Assembly (NCBI RefSeq): GCF_005502465.1
Contig: NZ_SCOT01000025.1
Span: 1 to 42,052, forward strand
Origin: Sphingopyxis sp. L1A2A
Lineage (GTDB): Bacteria > Pseudomonadota > Alphaproteobacteria > Sphingomonadales > Sphingomonadaceae
Reading direction: 5' to 3'
DNA: 42,052 nt
Part shown: piece after piece, positions 15,965-23,964 of the stretch
How positions within the stretch are numbered: the stretch's first letter is position 1
How the letters are laid out: each line of letters opens with the position of its first letter
Position numbers and translations under genes: made by a program
The notes under the pieces: model-generated
What the model was told of the DNA's origin: nothing
Database searches by the model: none
Seen by the model: the letters and a program-made list of their open reading frames with translations, nothing else

Positions 15965-16557
15965 CTGGTAAGTCGCCACGCGTAGCGGTCGAGGCGCGCC
16001 AGCTGCGCCATCAGCGCGCCGAGCAGCACCAGTTCGACCAGCGCCGTCGCGACGATCAGCGCATGCGCCGAATCGCCGGTTGCGCCCTGGAACGCGCGCA
16101 CCAGACTGGCCCCGACCGACAGCGCCAGACTTCCCGCGGCAAAATGCAGCCAGCGGCGCACCGGCGCGATCCGCCGCCGCGACGCCAGCCACCACGCCAC
16201 CCCGATACACCCCAGCGCCGCAACCAGCCCGCCGCGATCGAACCAGACCAGCGGATCGGCGCCGCCCGGAAGGTCGAGAATGACGGTCCGCAGCCGCATC
16301 AGCAGCAGGGTCGCGCCGCCGAGCAGCGCCGCGGCGACACACGAGCGCCGCAGCCGGTCGGGCAGCGCCGCCTCGGCATAAGCGCGCGCGATTTCGGCGG
16401 GGCGCCCGAAACGCCGCACCGCATCGGCCTCACCCACCTGTTCGGCGGTGTCGCATAGATGCGATTCGATTTCGTCGCGCACCCGCCGCGACAGGCGCGG
16501 ATCGAACGCCAGCACATCGTCGAGCTCGTCGAGATAGGTGGCGATCGGCCCGCTCAT
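15961..16557 (-). CDS. HAAS-domain membrane protein
   Basis: A 198-residue protein. Residues 1-60 (YLDELDDVLAFDPRLSRRVRDE...HLCDT...DAVRRFGRPAEIARAYA) form the small helical HAAS/permease-prefix domain found with PadR regulators. The rest contains about four hydrophobic helices (residues 72-88, 107-124, 139-155 and 167-187). The HAAS domain is thought to be an intramembrane signalling or sensor element that works with its PadR partner. The ATG 16557 overlaps the PadR stop by 4 bases (ATGA), so the two are translationally coupled. Confidence 0.8.
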   Translation of the reverse strand: MSGPIATYLDELDDVLAFDPRLSRRVRDEIESHLCDTAEQVGEADAVRRFGRPAEIARAYAEAALPDRLRRSCVAAALLGGATLLLMRLRTVILDLPGGADPLVWFDRGGLVAALGCIGVAWWLASRRRIAPVRRWLHFAAGSLALSVGASLVRAFQGATGDSAHALIVATALVELVLLGALMAQLARLDRYAWRLTS

Positions 16558-16880
16558 GCCCGCGACCCCAGCACCAGATCGATGCCGCTGGCAAAGCTCT
16601 GCCAGCCCGCGCGCCGTTCGACCAGCGACTGGCGGCCACCGTCGGTCAGCGCATAGACGCGGCGCTTGCGCCCGCCGTCGGGCTGAACCCAGCGGCTCGA
16701 CAGCAGCCCCGCAAGCTCGAGCCGGTGCAGCGCCGGATAGATCGTCCCTTCGGGCAAATCGAAATGGCCGCCGCTGCGCGCGCGAATCGCTTCGATGATC
16801 GCATAGCCGTGCAACGCCTCGTCGCCGATCGTGGCGAGCAGCACGGCGTCGAGATGGCCCTTGAGCATTTCCGCAGACAT
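16554..16880 (-). CDS. PadR family transcriptional regulator
   Basis: A 108-residue winged-helix regulator with typical PadR content: LLATIGDEALHGYAIIEAIR, then 'FDLPEGTIYPALHRLELAGLL' and 'RKRRVYALTDGGRQ'. This is the short PadR-s2 type lacking an extended C-terminal domain. It forms an overlapping pair with the HAAS membrane protein. A perfect dyad 24 bases before its ATG is the likely operator, giving autoregulation and possibly control of the divergent membrane gene. The inducer is unknown. Confidence 0.93.
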   Translation of the reverse strand: MSAEMLKGHLDAVLLATIGDEALHGYAIIEAIRARSGGHFDLPEGTIYPALHRLELAGLLSSRWVQPDGGRKRRVYALTDGGRQSLVERRAGWQSFASGIDLVLGSRA

Positions 16881-16903
16881 GCCGGCCGATTTAGCTTTGC
16901 AAC

Positions 16904-16928
16904 GCTAGGTATGCAAGTTATACCTAGC
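16904..16928. promoter_or_regulatory. PadR operator candidate (9-bp dyad)
   Basis: GCTAGGTAT (16904-16912) and ATACCTAGC (16920-16928) are a perfect inverted repeat with a 7-base spacer, between padR and the divergent ferric-reductase-like gene. A further CTAG-containing half-site (TACTAGG) follows at 16931-16937. Confidence 0.65.
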
Positions 16929-16954
16929 AATACTAGGCTTAAAACGGAGGATGT

Positions 16955-17593
16955 ATGACGGCGACACCGACCGCAGCAATGACAGCGACAAAGGGCTGGG
17001 CCGAGGGCTGGGGGCTGTTCTGGACGCTGACCGCGGCACTGGCCGCGATGTCGCTCGGCTTCCTGCTCGTCATCGGCTGGGACACCGACGGTTACCGGAT
17101 GGTGATCCGCGCCACCGCGCGCACCTCGCTCATCCTGTTCCTCGCCGCCTTTGCCGCATCCGCCGCGTTCAAACTGTGGCCCGGTCCCTTCACCCGCTGG
17201 CTGCGCCGCAACCGGCGCCAGCTCGGCCTCGGCTTTGCGATGTCGCACTTCATCCACGCGCTCGCGATCATCGCGCTGTGGAAAACCGACCCCGGCGTCT
17301 TCTGGGTGCTGACCAACCCCAAATCGATCGCCACCGGCGGCACCGCCTATGTCTTCATCGCGCTGCTCGCCGCGACCTCGTTCGACCGCATGGTCAAGGC
17401 GATGGGGCCGAAGGCATGGGCTCGGCTGCACTGGTGGGGCGTGTGGATCGTCGCGCTCAGCTTCATCTTCACCAACGGCAAACGCATCCCGGTGAGCGGC
17501 TGGTACGCGCTGCCGGTCGTGCTGGTCGTCGCGGTCATCGTCCTGCGCGTCATCGCGGGGCGGAAACAGCGGCGGGCGGCGGTGCTCGCCTAG
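16955..17593 (+). CDS. Ferric-reductase-like transmembrane protein
   Basis: A 212-residue protein with about five to six membrane helices. His residues inside helices (SHFIHALAII near 97-100 and LHWWGVWI near 152) are candidate haem b ligands, as in the ferric reductase-like/MsrQ domain. There is no flavin or NAD domain. The start ATG 16955 has CGGAGG 4 bases upstream. It shares the operator region with the divergent padR-HAAS pair, so it may be the regulated target. A role as a membrane haem electron carrier is inferred from fold only. Confidence 0.75.
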   Translation: MTATPTAAMTATKGWAEGWGLFWTLTAALAAMSLGFLLVIGWDTDGYRMVIRATARTSLILFLAAFAASAAFKLWPGPFTRWLRRNRRQLGLGFAMSHFIHALAIIALWKTDPGVFWVLTNPKSIATGGTAYVFIALLAATSFDRMVKAMGPKAWARLHWWGVWIVALSFIFTNGKRIPVSGWYALPVVLVVAVIVLRVIAGRKQRRAAVLA

Positions 17594-17604
17594 CGGCGCC
17601 GTCG

Positions 17605-17919
17605 CTACTCGCTGCCGCGCTTGTCGGCCAGCGCGCGCGATTCGGCTTTCAGCGGCCGCGACACCGGGCAAACCTCCTGCACATAACCGTTGAGCACATT
17701 GGTCAGTGCGTCGGGCAGCAAGCGATAAAAAACGAACTGGCCGCGCTTTTCACTGGTGATCAGTCCGGCGTTTTCCAGCACCGACAAATGCTGCGAGACC
17801 GCCGGTTTGCTCATGTCGAAGCGCGCGGCGATGTCGCCCGCGCTAAGCTCGGCGTGCGCCAGATAGGCGAGAATCTTGCGCCGCGGCGTCGATGCCAGTG
17901 CCTGAAAAACCCGTTCCAT
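17605..17919 (-). CDS. ArsR-family winged-helix repressor
   Basis: A 104-residue ArsR-type regulator. It starts MERVFQALASTPRRKILAYL, followed by 'LSAGDIAARFDMSKPAVSQHLSVLENAGLI' and the wing 'KRGQFVFYRLLPDAL'. No ELCVCDL-type metal-binding motif is present, so it resembles the SdpR-like self-regulating subgroup rather than a metal sensor. I chose ATG 17919 because the conserved domain begins there; an earlier in-frame start at 17955 adds 12 unsupported residues. A 14-base palindrome lies 49 bases upstream of its start, in the spacer to the divergent desaturase, its probable target. Confidence 0.9.
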   Translation of the reverse strand: MERVFQALASTPRRKILAYLAHAELSAGDIAARFDMSKPAVSQHLSVLENAGLITSEKRGQFVFYRLLPDALTNVLNGYVQEVCPVSRPLKAESRALADKRGSE

Positions 17920-17968
17920 GATGACCCAGATGGCGACTGACAGCGCCCTTGACAAGAGTTTATATATT

Positions 17969-17982
17969 TAAGTAATTACTTA
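17969..17982. promoter_or_regulatory. ArsR operator candidate
   Basis: TAAGTAATTACTTA is a perfect 14-base palindrome in an AT-rich patch (TTTATATATT immediately left) that looks like the promoter core shared by the arsR-type gene and the desaturase gene. The AT content contrasts with the GC-rich surroundings. Confidence 0.7.
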
Positions 17983-18003
17983 TCTTCTGTCAGGAGTCGA
18001 GCG

Positions 18004-18963
18004 ATGCGTAGCAGTGACGATCCCCATGCCGTCAATTTTCTGATCGACGAGCCCGGGCCGGACCCGCGCAACGGCCACGTGCGCGCCGACATGCCCAGCA
18101 TCATCTGGAATGGCGGGATGGCCGTCATCGCGCTCGTCGCGGGTCCATTCTTCATCACGCCATCGGCTATCGTCCTGTTTTTCCTCACCACCGGCGCCGC
18201 GCTGCTGCTCGGGCACAGCATCGGCTATCACCGGATGATGATCCACGGCAGCTTTGCGGCGCCGCGCTGGCTGACGCGCACGCTGGTCTGGTTTGGCGCC
18301 TTCGTCGGCATGGCGGGTCCTTATGGCATCATCCGCGCGCACGACACGCGCGACTGGGCTCAGCGCCAGGCCGACTGCCACCCGTTCCTCGCGCACCAGA
18401 CCCACATCGTCCGCGACGCGTGGTGGCAGATCTATTGCCGGCTGGACCTTGACCGTCCGCCGCGCTTCGATTTCGCCGAACTCGACCGCGATCCTTTCTA
18501 TCGCTGGTTGGAAGCGACCTGGCGCTGGCAGCAGCTCCCCGTCGCGCTGATTTTCTTCGCGATCGGCGGCTGGGGTTGGATCGTGTGGGGCGTCGCAGCG
18601 CGTGTCGCGGTCGCCAACCACGGTCACTGGCTCGTTGGCCATCTCGCGCACAATCGCGGGCCGCAGCAGTGGACCGTCGATGCGCATGGGGTGCAGGCGT
18701 TCGACGTCCCTTGGGCGGCGATTCCGACGATGGGCGAGGCGTGGCATAACAATCATCACGCCTATCCCGGCTCGGCGCGCATCGGGCTGCATCCGGGCCA
18801 AAGCGACTGGGGTTATGCGCTCATCGCGCTGCTCGAACGCGCTGGCCTTGTCTGGAATGTCCAGACACCGGAAACGCTGGGCCAGCGCCCCGGCCTGTCC
18901 GAGGTCCCTCGACAGCGGCCCGGCTTGGCGCCACACTCGCCGCATGGACACGCCATCACATAG
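18004..18963 (+). CDS. Acyl-CoA/fatty acid desaturase family protein
   Basis: A 319-residue membrane di-iron protein. His boxes: HRMMIH (about 78-83), the variant second box RAHDTRDWAQRQ (about 115-126, with HDxxD in place of HxxHH), and HNNHH (about 251-255), with further His in 'ANHGHWLVGHLAHN'. Hydrophobic helices sit around 35-70, 92-112 and 182-205. This variant second box belongs to a recognised bacterial acyl-CoA desaturase branch, so it is not a defect by itself. The start ATG 18004 has AGGAG at 7 bases. The C-terminal tail overlaps the start of the M20 gene by 20 bases. Control by the divergent ArsR gene is inferred. Confidence 0.85.
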   Translation: MRSSDDPHAVNFLIDEPGPDPRNGHVRADMPSIIWNGGMAVIALVAGPFFITPSAIVLFFLTTGAALLLGHSIGYHRMMIHGSFAAPRWLTRTLVWFGAFVGMAGPYGIIRAHDTRDWAQRQADCHPFLAHQTHIVRDAWWQIYCRLDLDRPPRFDFAELDRDPFYRWLEATWRWQQLPVALIFFAIGGWGWIVWGVAARVAVANHGHWLVGHLAHNRGPQQWTVDAHGVQAFDVPWAAIPTMGEAWHNNHHAYPGSARIGLHPGQSDWGYALIALLERAGLVWNVQTPETLGQRPGLSEVPRQRPGLAPHSPHGHAIT

Positions 18964-20149
18964 CTGGCCCGCTGCGGCCGAAACCCTCCTCGACGACCTT
19001 GTCGACCTGCGCCGCGCCATTCACCGCGAGCCCGAGTTAGGCCTGCAAAACCCCAAGACGCTGGCGAAGATCAAGGACGCGCTCGCCGGGCTGCCGCTTG
19101 AGTTTCGCGAGGGGCCGTCGACGACGGGGCTGGTGGCGATCCTGCGCGGGCCTGCCAACGGGCGCACCGTGCTGCTCCGCGGCGACATGGATGCGCTGCC
19201 GCTGGTCGAGGATACGGGGCTCGATTTCACCTCTGAAACCACCGGCGCGATGCATGCGTGCGGGCACGACACGCATGTCGCGATGCTGGTCGGCGCCGCG
19301 AAGCTGCTGTGCGCGGCGCAGGATCGCCTGCCCGGCACGGTGATGTTCATGTTCCAGCCGGGCGAGGAGGGACATCATGGCGCGCGCTTCATGCTGGACG
19401 ACGGCATTATCGATCCGCTGCCCGATGCGGCCTTTGCGCTCCACATCATGCCCAACGCGCCGCACGGCATTTTTGCGTCGCGCGCCGGGCCGCTGCTTGC
19501 CTCGTCCGATGTCCTGTCGATCATCGTCAAGGGCGCAGGCGGCCATGCATCCATGCCGCACGATGCCATCGATCCGATCCCGGTCGCCTGCGCGATTGTC
19601 ACCGCGATCCAGACGATGGTGACGCGCCGCGTGTCGGTGTTCGACCCCGCGGTCGTGACGATCGCGAAGATCGCGGCGGGGACGACGAACAATATCATCC
19701 CCGAAACCGCCGAGCTGCTCGGCACGATTCGCACGCTTTCCCCGGAAAGGCGCGCCATGGTGGCGCGCGAGCTGAAACGCCTGGCCCCTGCGATCGCCGA
19801 AGCGCATGGCTGCACCACCGAGGTGCAGATCGAAGAAGGCTTCCCCGTCACCATCTGCGACAGCCGCGCCGTCGCGTTCGGCCAGTCGGTCGTCGAAGCG
19901 ACCTTCGGCGAGGCGGCGTGGCTGACGATGGACCATCCGGTGATGGGCGCCGAGGATTTCTCTTATGTGCTCGAAAAAGTTCCCGGCGCAATGTTCTGGC
20001 TCGGCGCGAGTGAGCAGGGCAGCGACTGGCGCGCTTGTTGCGGCCTCCACAGCAACCGCATGGTGCTCGACGAAAAGGTGATGGCGCGCGGCGCCGCGCT
20101 GCACGCGGCGCTGGCGGAACGGTTTTTGAGCGAAGGATTTGGCTTATGA
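18944..20149 (+). CDS. M20 amidohydrolase (hippurate/N-acyl amino acid hydrolase type)
   Basis: A 401-residue metallo-amidohydrolase. Metal-site motifs are RGDMDALP near residue 80, MHACGHDTHVAML near 102, QPGEEGHHGA near 140 and HxMP in 'ALHIMPNAPHG'. The dimerisation insert contains 'GAGGHASMPHDAIDP'. This is the M20D amidohydrolase type that releases amino acids from N-acyl or N-carbamoyl substrates. ATG 18944 lies inside the desaturase C-terminus; the longer in-frame extension upstream is shadow sequence of that gene. The final TGA overlaps the ATG of the next gene, indicating coupling. Confidence 0.92.
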   Translation: MDTPSHSWPAAAETLLDDLVDLRRAIHREPELGLQNPKTLAKIKDALAGLPLEFREGPSTTGLVAILRGPANGRTVLLRGDMDALPLVEDTGLDFTSETTGAMHACGHDTHVAMLVGAAKLLCAAQDRLPGTVMFMFQPGEEGHHGARFMLDDGIIDPLPDAAFALHIMPNAPHGIFASRAGPLLASSDVLSIIVKGAGGHASMPHDAIDPIPVACAIVTAIQTMVTRRVSVFDPAVVTIAKIAAGTTNNIIPETAELLGTIRTLSPERRAMVARELKRLAPAIAEAHGCTTEVQIEEGFPVTICDSRAVAFGQSVVEATFGEAAWLTMDHPVMGAEDFSYVLEKVPGAMFWLGASEQGSDWRACCGLHSNRMVLDEKVMARGAALHAALAERFLSEGFGL

Positions 20150-20391
20150 TCAACATTATTGGCGCCATCGTCTCGGGCCTGATCATCGGGGCGCTGGCGC
20201 GCTTCTTTTATCCCGGCGCGGTGCAAATGGGATGGGTCGCGACGATCCTGCTCGGCATCGGCGGCTCGTTGCTTGCGGGTCTCGCCACCTCGCGCGGCCG
20301 CGGCGACTTTCACCGCGCCGGGTGCTTCGCGTCGGTGATCGGCGCGATCGCGCTGATTTTGGTCGGGCGGTTGCTTGGCGTCGGCGGGTAG
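20146..20391 (+). CDS. GlsB/YeaQ/YmgE family stress membrane protein
   Basis: An 81-residue protein with about three hydrophobic segments (residues 3-18, 28-47 and 58-77), typical of the transglycosylase-associated GlsB/YeaQ family: MINIIGAIVSGLIIGALARF, then 'GWVATILLGIGGSLLAG' and 'GAIALILVGRLLG'. It lies in the inner membrane. ATG 20146 overlaps the M20 stop codon (ATGA), and GAAGGA at 20132-20137 serves as ribosome site. Function in the family is poorly understood and stress-associated. Confidence 0.88.
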   Translation: MINIIGAIVSGLIIGALARFFYPGAVQMGWVATILLGIGGSLLAGLATSRGRGDFHRAGCFASVIGAIALILVGRLLGVGG

Positions 20392-20418
20392 CGGCCAGGA
20401 CCGGGCGGGACCAGTTTC

Positions 20419-21291
20419 ATGGCAAATGCCATCGGGCATCTCGCGGCGTGGGCCAGCCGCAAATATCCGTTCGAGAAGGGACAATGGCGGCTCGGCAGCC
20501 TCGCGTATCGCCTGCTGCCTGAAGGCGCGGTGCGCGCGCAAAGCCGCACCACCCAAACGCGGCACGGTTTTGCGTTGCGGCTCGACCTGGGCCAGTTCGT
20601 CGACCGCACCATCTATTGCACCGGCGGCTGGGAGCCGCTGGAGACGCAGGTCATATTGGCGGCGCTAAAGCCGGGCGATACCTTCGTCGATGTTGGCGCC
20701 AACATCGGTTTCTTTTCGCTGCTCGCGCACCGGCTCGTCGGGCCGACGGGCCGCGTCCATGCGATCGAGGCGACCCCGTCGACCGCCGACCTGCTCGCGC
20801 ACAATATCGCGCTGAGCGGCGCGGGCGCGGGCGCGATTACCGTCCACCGCTGCGCCGCGGGCGACCGCGACGGTGCGGTCACCATGGTCGTCCACGACGC
20901 GGGCAATATTGGCAGCAACCATGTGTCGTTCGACGGCGCGGGCGCGGCGATCCCGCTGCGCCGTCTCGACCAGCTGCTCAGCGGCGAGGTGATCCGGCTG
21001 ATCAAGCTCGACATCGAGGGCGCCGAAGCGATGGCGCTGCGCGGTGCCGGCGCGCTGCTCGACGGCGACCCGGCGCCGGCGCTGCTGTTCGAATTTTCGC
21101 CCGACATGCTGCGCGGCATGGGCGACGATCCCGCGGCGCTGCTCCACGATCTGGAGGCCAGGGGGTACATCATCTACGAAATCCACCCCGGGCGGCTGAT
21201 CCCGCGCGATGATACAGTCCTCGATCGCGCCCAGACCTATCTGCTCGCGCTGAAACCCGGCGATGCACTGCAAGCCGCGCTGGGCGGTTAA
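20419..21291 (+). CDS. FkbM family methyltransferase
   Basis: A 290-residue SAM-dependent methyltransferase. Motif I is 'DTFVDVGANIGFFSLLAHRL' (about 88-106), with 'VHAIEATPSTADLLAHNI' after it. The acidic/catalytic region includes 'IRLIKLDIEGAEAMALRGA' (about 195-212), which is the FkbM hallmark. The family methylates sugar or polyketide hydroxyls; the substrate is unknown here. No other glycan genes are adjacent. It is convergent with nadB, and the stop codons overlap by 4 bases. The first 60 residues are unusual and basic/aromatic, so a shorter start is possible. Confidence 0.88.
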   Translation: MANAIGHLAAWASRKYPFEKGQWRLGSLAYRLLPEGAVRAQSRTTQTRHGFALRLDLGQFVDRTIYCTGGWEPLETQVILAALKPGDTFVDVGANIGFFSLLAHRLVGPTGRVHAIEATPSTADLLAHNIALSGAGAGAITVHRCAAGDRDGAVTMVVHDAGNIGSNHVSFDGAGAAIPLRRLDQLLSGEVIRLIKLDIEGAEAMALRGAGALLDGDPAPALLFEFSPDMLRGMGDDPAALLHDLEARGYIIYEIHPGRLIPRDDTVLDRAQTYLLALKPGDALQAALGG

Positions 21292-22865
21292 GGCACCAGC
21301 ACCGTATCGACCGCCTGCGGCAACAGGTCGGGATAATCGAGCGTGTAGTGCAGCCCGCGGCTTTCCTTGCGGTGGAGCGCGCTTTTCACGATCAGTTCGG
21401 CGCATTGCAGCAGGTTGCGCAGTTCGATCAGGTCGGTGGTGACGCGGAAATGGCCGTAATAATCCTCGACCTCGCCGGTCATCATGTTGATTCGATGCTG
21501 GGCGCGTTCGAGGCGTTTGGTCGTGCGCACGATGCCGACATAATTCCACATGAAGCGGCGGATTTCGGTCCAGTTCTGCTTGATGATCACCTCTTCGTCC
21601 GAATCGGTGACGCGGCTTTCGTCCCACGGGCGGATCGGCGGGGGCGGTTCGAGCTGGTCCCAGCGCGCGATGATGTCCTTTGCCGCCGCCTCGCCGAACA
21701 CGAAACATTCGAGCAGGCTGTTCGACGCGAGGCGGTTGGCGCCGTGCAGCCCGCTTTCGGTGCACTCGCCCGCCGCATACAGACCCGGCAGGTCGGTACG
21801 CCCGGCGAGGTCGATCAAGATGCCGCCGCAGGTATAATGCTGCGCCGGGACGACCGGGATCGGCTGCTTCGTCATGTCGATGCCCAGCGTCAGCAGCTTT
21901 TCATAGATGTTCGGAAAATGCCCGGCGACGAAATCGGGATCGAGGTGGCTGATGTCGAGATGGACATAATCGAGCCCCGACCGCTTGATCTGATCGTCGT
22001 TGGCGCGCGCCACGACGTCGCGCGGCGCCAGTTCGGCGCGCGCATCATAATCGGGCATATAACGGTGGCCGGTGACAGGGTGCTTGAGGATGCCGCCCTC
22101 GCCGCGCACCGCCTCGGTGATCAGGAAATTCTTGACGTCGAGGTTGTAGAGGCAGGTCGGGTGGAATTGCATCATTTCCATATTCGACACGCGGCAGCCG
22201 GCGCGCCACGCCATGGCGATGCCGTCGCCGGTCGCGCCCCGCGGCGCGGTCGAGAATTGATAGACGCGCCCCGCGCCGCCGCTCGCCAGGATCGTCGCGC
22301 GGCCGACATGCGCGTGGACCTTCCCGCTCTTTTCATCAAGCGCATAGACGCCCCACACGCGGCCCGAGCCCGAATAGCGTTCCTCGTGGCGACCCGTGAT
22401 CAAGTCGATGCACGCCTGCCCGGGCAGCAGCGTGATGTTCGGATGCGCCTCGGCGGTCTTCAACAGCGCCGCCTGCACCGCCCAGCCGGTCGCGTCGTCG
22501 ACATGGACGATGCGGCGGTGCGAATGACCGCCCTCGCGCGTCAAATGTAGCGCCTCGGCGTCCTTGTTGAACGGCACCCCCATTTCGACCAGGCGCTCGA
22601 TCGAGGCGGGGGCGTTTTCGACCACGAACTCGACCGTCTCGCGCCGGTTCAGCCCGGCGCCCGCGACCATCGTGTCGTCGATATGATTGTCGAACGTGTC
22701 GCCCGCATCGAGCACCGCGGCGATGCCGCCCTGCGCCCAGGCGGTCGACCCGCCGGTCAGCTCGCCCTTTGCCAGCACCAGCACGTTGCAATGATCGGCC
22801 AGCGCGATCGCCGCGGTCAGCCCGGCTGCACCCGATCCCACGATGATGACGTCGTATTCACTCAT
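21288..22865 (-). CDS. nadB: L-aspartate oxidase
   Basis: A 525-residue flavoprotein that oxidises L-aspartate to iminoaspartate, the first step of de novo NAD synthesis. FAD-binding VIIVGSGAAGLTAAIALAD (7-25), 'STAWAQGGIAAVL' (near 45), the active-site 'HPTCLY' and 'PAQHYTCGGILID' segments, and 'GLYAAGECTESGLHGANRLASNSLLE' are all present. I set the start at ATG 22865, with AGAGGCG just upstream, rather than at an earlier in-frame start at 22940. nadA and nadC, which complete quinolinate synthesis, are not in the window. It is divergent from the EEP-family lipoprotein. Confidence 0.96.
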   Translation of the reverse strand: MSEYDVIIVGSGAAGLTAAIALADHCNVLVLAKGELTGGSTAWAQGGIAAVLDAGDTFDNHIDDTMVAGAGLNRRETVEFVVENAPASIERLVEMGVPFNKDAEALHLTREGGHSHRRIVHVDDATGWAVQAALLKTAEAHPNITLLPGQACIDLITGRHEERYSGSGRVWGVYALDEKSGKVHAHVGRATILASGGAGRVYQFSTAPRGATGDGIAMAWRAGCRVSNMEMMQFHPTCLYNLDVKNFLITEAVRGEGGILKHPVTGHRYMPDYDARAELAPRDVVARANDDQIKRSGLDYVHLDISHLDPDFVAGHFPNIYEKLLTLGIDMTKQPIPVVPAQHYTCGGILIDLAGRTDLPGLYAAGECTESGLHGANRLASNSLLECFVFGEAAAKDIIARWDQLEPPPPIRPWDESRVTDSDEEVIIKQNWTEIRRFMWNYVGIVRTTKRLERAQHRINMMTGEVEDYYGHFRVTTDLIELRNLLQCAELIVKSALHRKESRGLHYTLDYPDLLPQAVDTVLVP

Positions 22866-22938
22866 GGCGCCTCTGTTGCACAGCGGGCGGCCGCATGACA
22901 GGGGGGATCGATGGTCGCCGTCAAGGGGAATAGTCGTC

Positions 22939-23760
22939 ATGCCTAAAGCCGAGCTTCAGCGGCGGTCGCTGCTCGCCGGGCTGGCGGCGTTGCCGCTGGC
23001 GGGCTGTGCGACGGTGATGCCGGGCGCCTCGCGCGGCCTGACCGTCGCCACGTTCAACATCTGGCACGACGCGGGCGGGCGATGGCCGGCGCGGCTGGTG
23101 CTGCTCGCTTCGGCGCTGCGCGCCGTCGGTGCCGATGTCATCGCGCTGCAGGAAGTGCTCGAAGACCGGCGCAAGGACCTGCCCAACCAGGCCGACACGA
23201 TCGCGCGCCAACTCGGCTACCCCCACGTCCATTTCGTCGCGGTCGAGCCCGAAGGCGCGCCGAAACGTTATGGCAATGCAATCCTGACGCGGCTGCCGGT
23301 GATCGCGGTCGCGCGGCACAAACTGGCACCGCTTGCCGATTCACGCACCGCGATCCGCGTCCGGGTGCAGAGTGCGGCCGGACCGGTCGACATCGTCGCC
23401 ACCCATCTCGCGTGGCAGCCCGAGGCGGGGGCGATGCGCGCCGAACAGCTCGCCGACCTTATCGCCTGGTTGCCCACCGACGGGGTGCCGTTGATCGTGC
23501 TGGGCGATTTCAACGCGCCGCTCGACGATCCGGGGCTAAGCGCGATGGGGCCGCCGCGCTTTGTCTCGGCGCTGCCGCCCGGCGCCGCGGCAACGACGCT
23601 CAACCCCGCGCGCGGGCACCAGCCGCGGGTGATCGACCATATCTTCGTCGAACCCGCCGCCTTTGCCGTCACCGAGGCACGCGTCATCGGCGACCAGCCG
23701 GTGGGCGGCGAATATCCGTCGGATCATTTCGGGGTCATGGCGCGCCTGATGCGGCGTTGA
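22939..23760 (+). CDS. Endonuclease/exonuclease/phosphatase-family lipoprotein
   Basis: A 273-residue exported hydrolase. The N-terminus has RRSLLAGLAALPLAGC (residues 8-23), a lipobox with twin Arg, so the mature protein is lipid-anchored, perhaps via Tat. EEP-fold motifs: 'ATFNIWH' (metal Asn), 'ALQEVLED' (metal Glu), 'GDFNAPLDDPG' and the C-terminal 'VIDHIFV' and 'SDHFGVMARL'. Substrates in this fold range from phospholipids to nucleic acids; an envelope phosphodiesterase is a fair inference. The start ATG 22939 has AAGGGG at about 10 bases. It converges on the small gene at 23767. Confidence 0.88.
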   Translation: MPKAELQRRSLLAGLAALPLAGCATVMPGASRGLTVATFNIWHDAGGRWPARLVLLASALRAVGADVIALQEVLEDRRKDLPNQADTIARQLGYPHVHFVAVEPEGAPKRYGNAILTRLPVIAVARHKLAPLADSRTAIRVRVQSAAGPVDIVATHLAWQPEAGAMRAEQLADLIAWLPTDGVPLIVLGDFNAPLDDPGLSAMGPPRFVSALPPGAAATTLNPARGHQPRVIDHIFVEPAAFAVTEARVIGDQPVGGEYPSDHFGVMARLMRR

Positions 23761-23766
23761 ATCGCC

Positions 23767-23964
23767 TCAGTTGGTCGATGGCGGCCGGTCGAGAAGCCGA
23801 TCGATCGTCCCTTCGACATCGGAGATTTCGATTTCGATCAGAATCGGCGCCAATGCCTCCCGATCCTGGCTGACCCGCGCTGCGTCGAAGCGATCAAACA
23901 GGCCGCGCGCATAAAGCCGCTCATTGACCGTCATCCCGGCCAGCGGCTCATCTGCGTCACCCAT
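23767..23964 (-). CDS. Small conserved-looking cytosolic protein
   Basis: A 65-residue acidic protein: MGDADEPLAGMTVNERLYAR, then 'GLFDRFDAARVSQDREALAPILIEIEI'. It resembles a group of small sphingomonad proteins with an ERLYAxGLxDxFDxA core, recalled from memory. It starts inside the last codons of the upstream ABC ATPase gene (8-base overlap), so it is probably the second gene of that operon. Function is unknown; no membrane or export signal is seen. Confidence 0.65.
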   Translation of the reverse strand: MGDADEPLAGMTVNERLYARGLFDRFDAARVSQDREALAPILIEIEISDVEGTIDRLLDRPPSTN

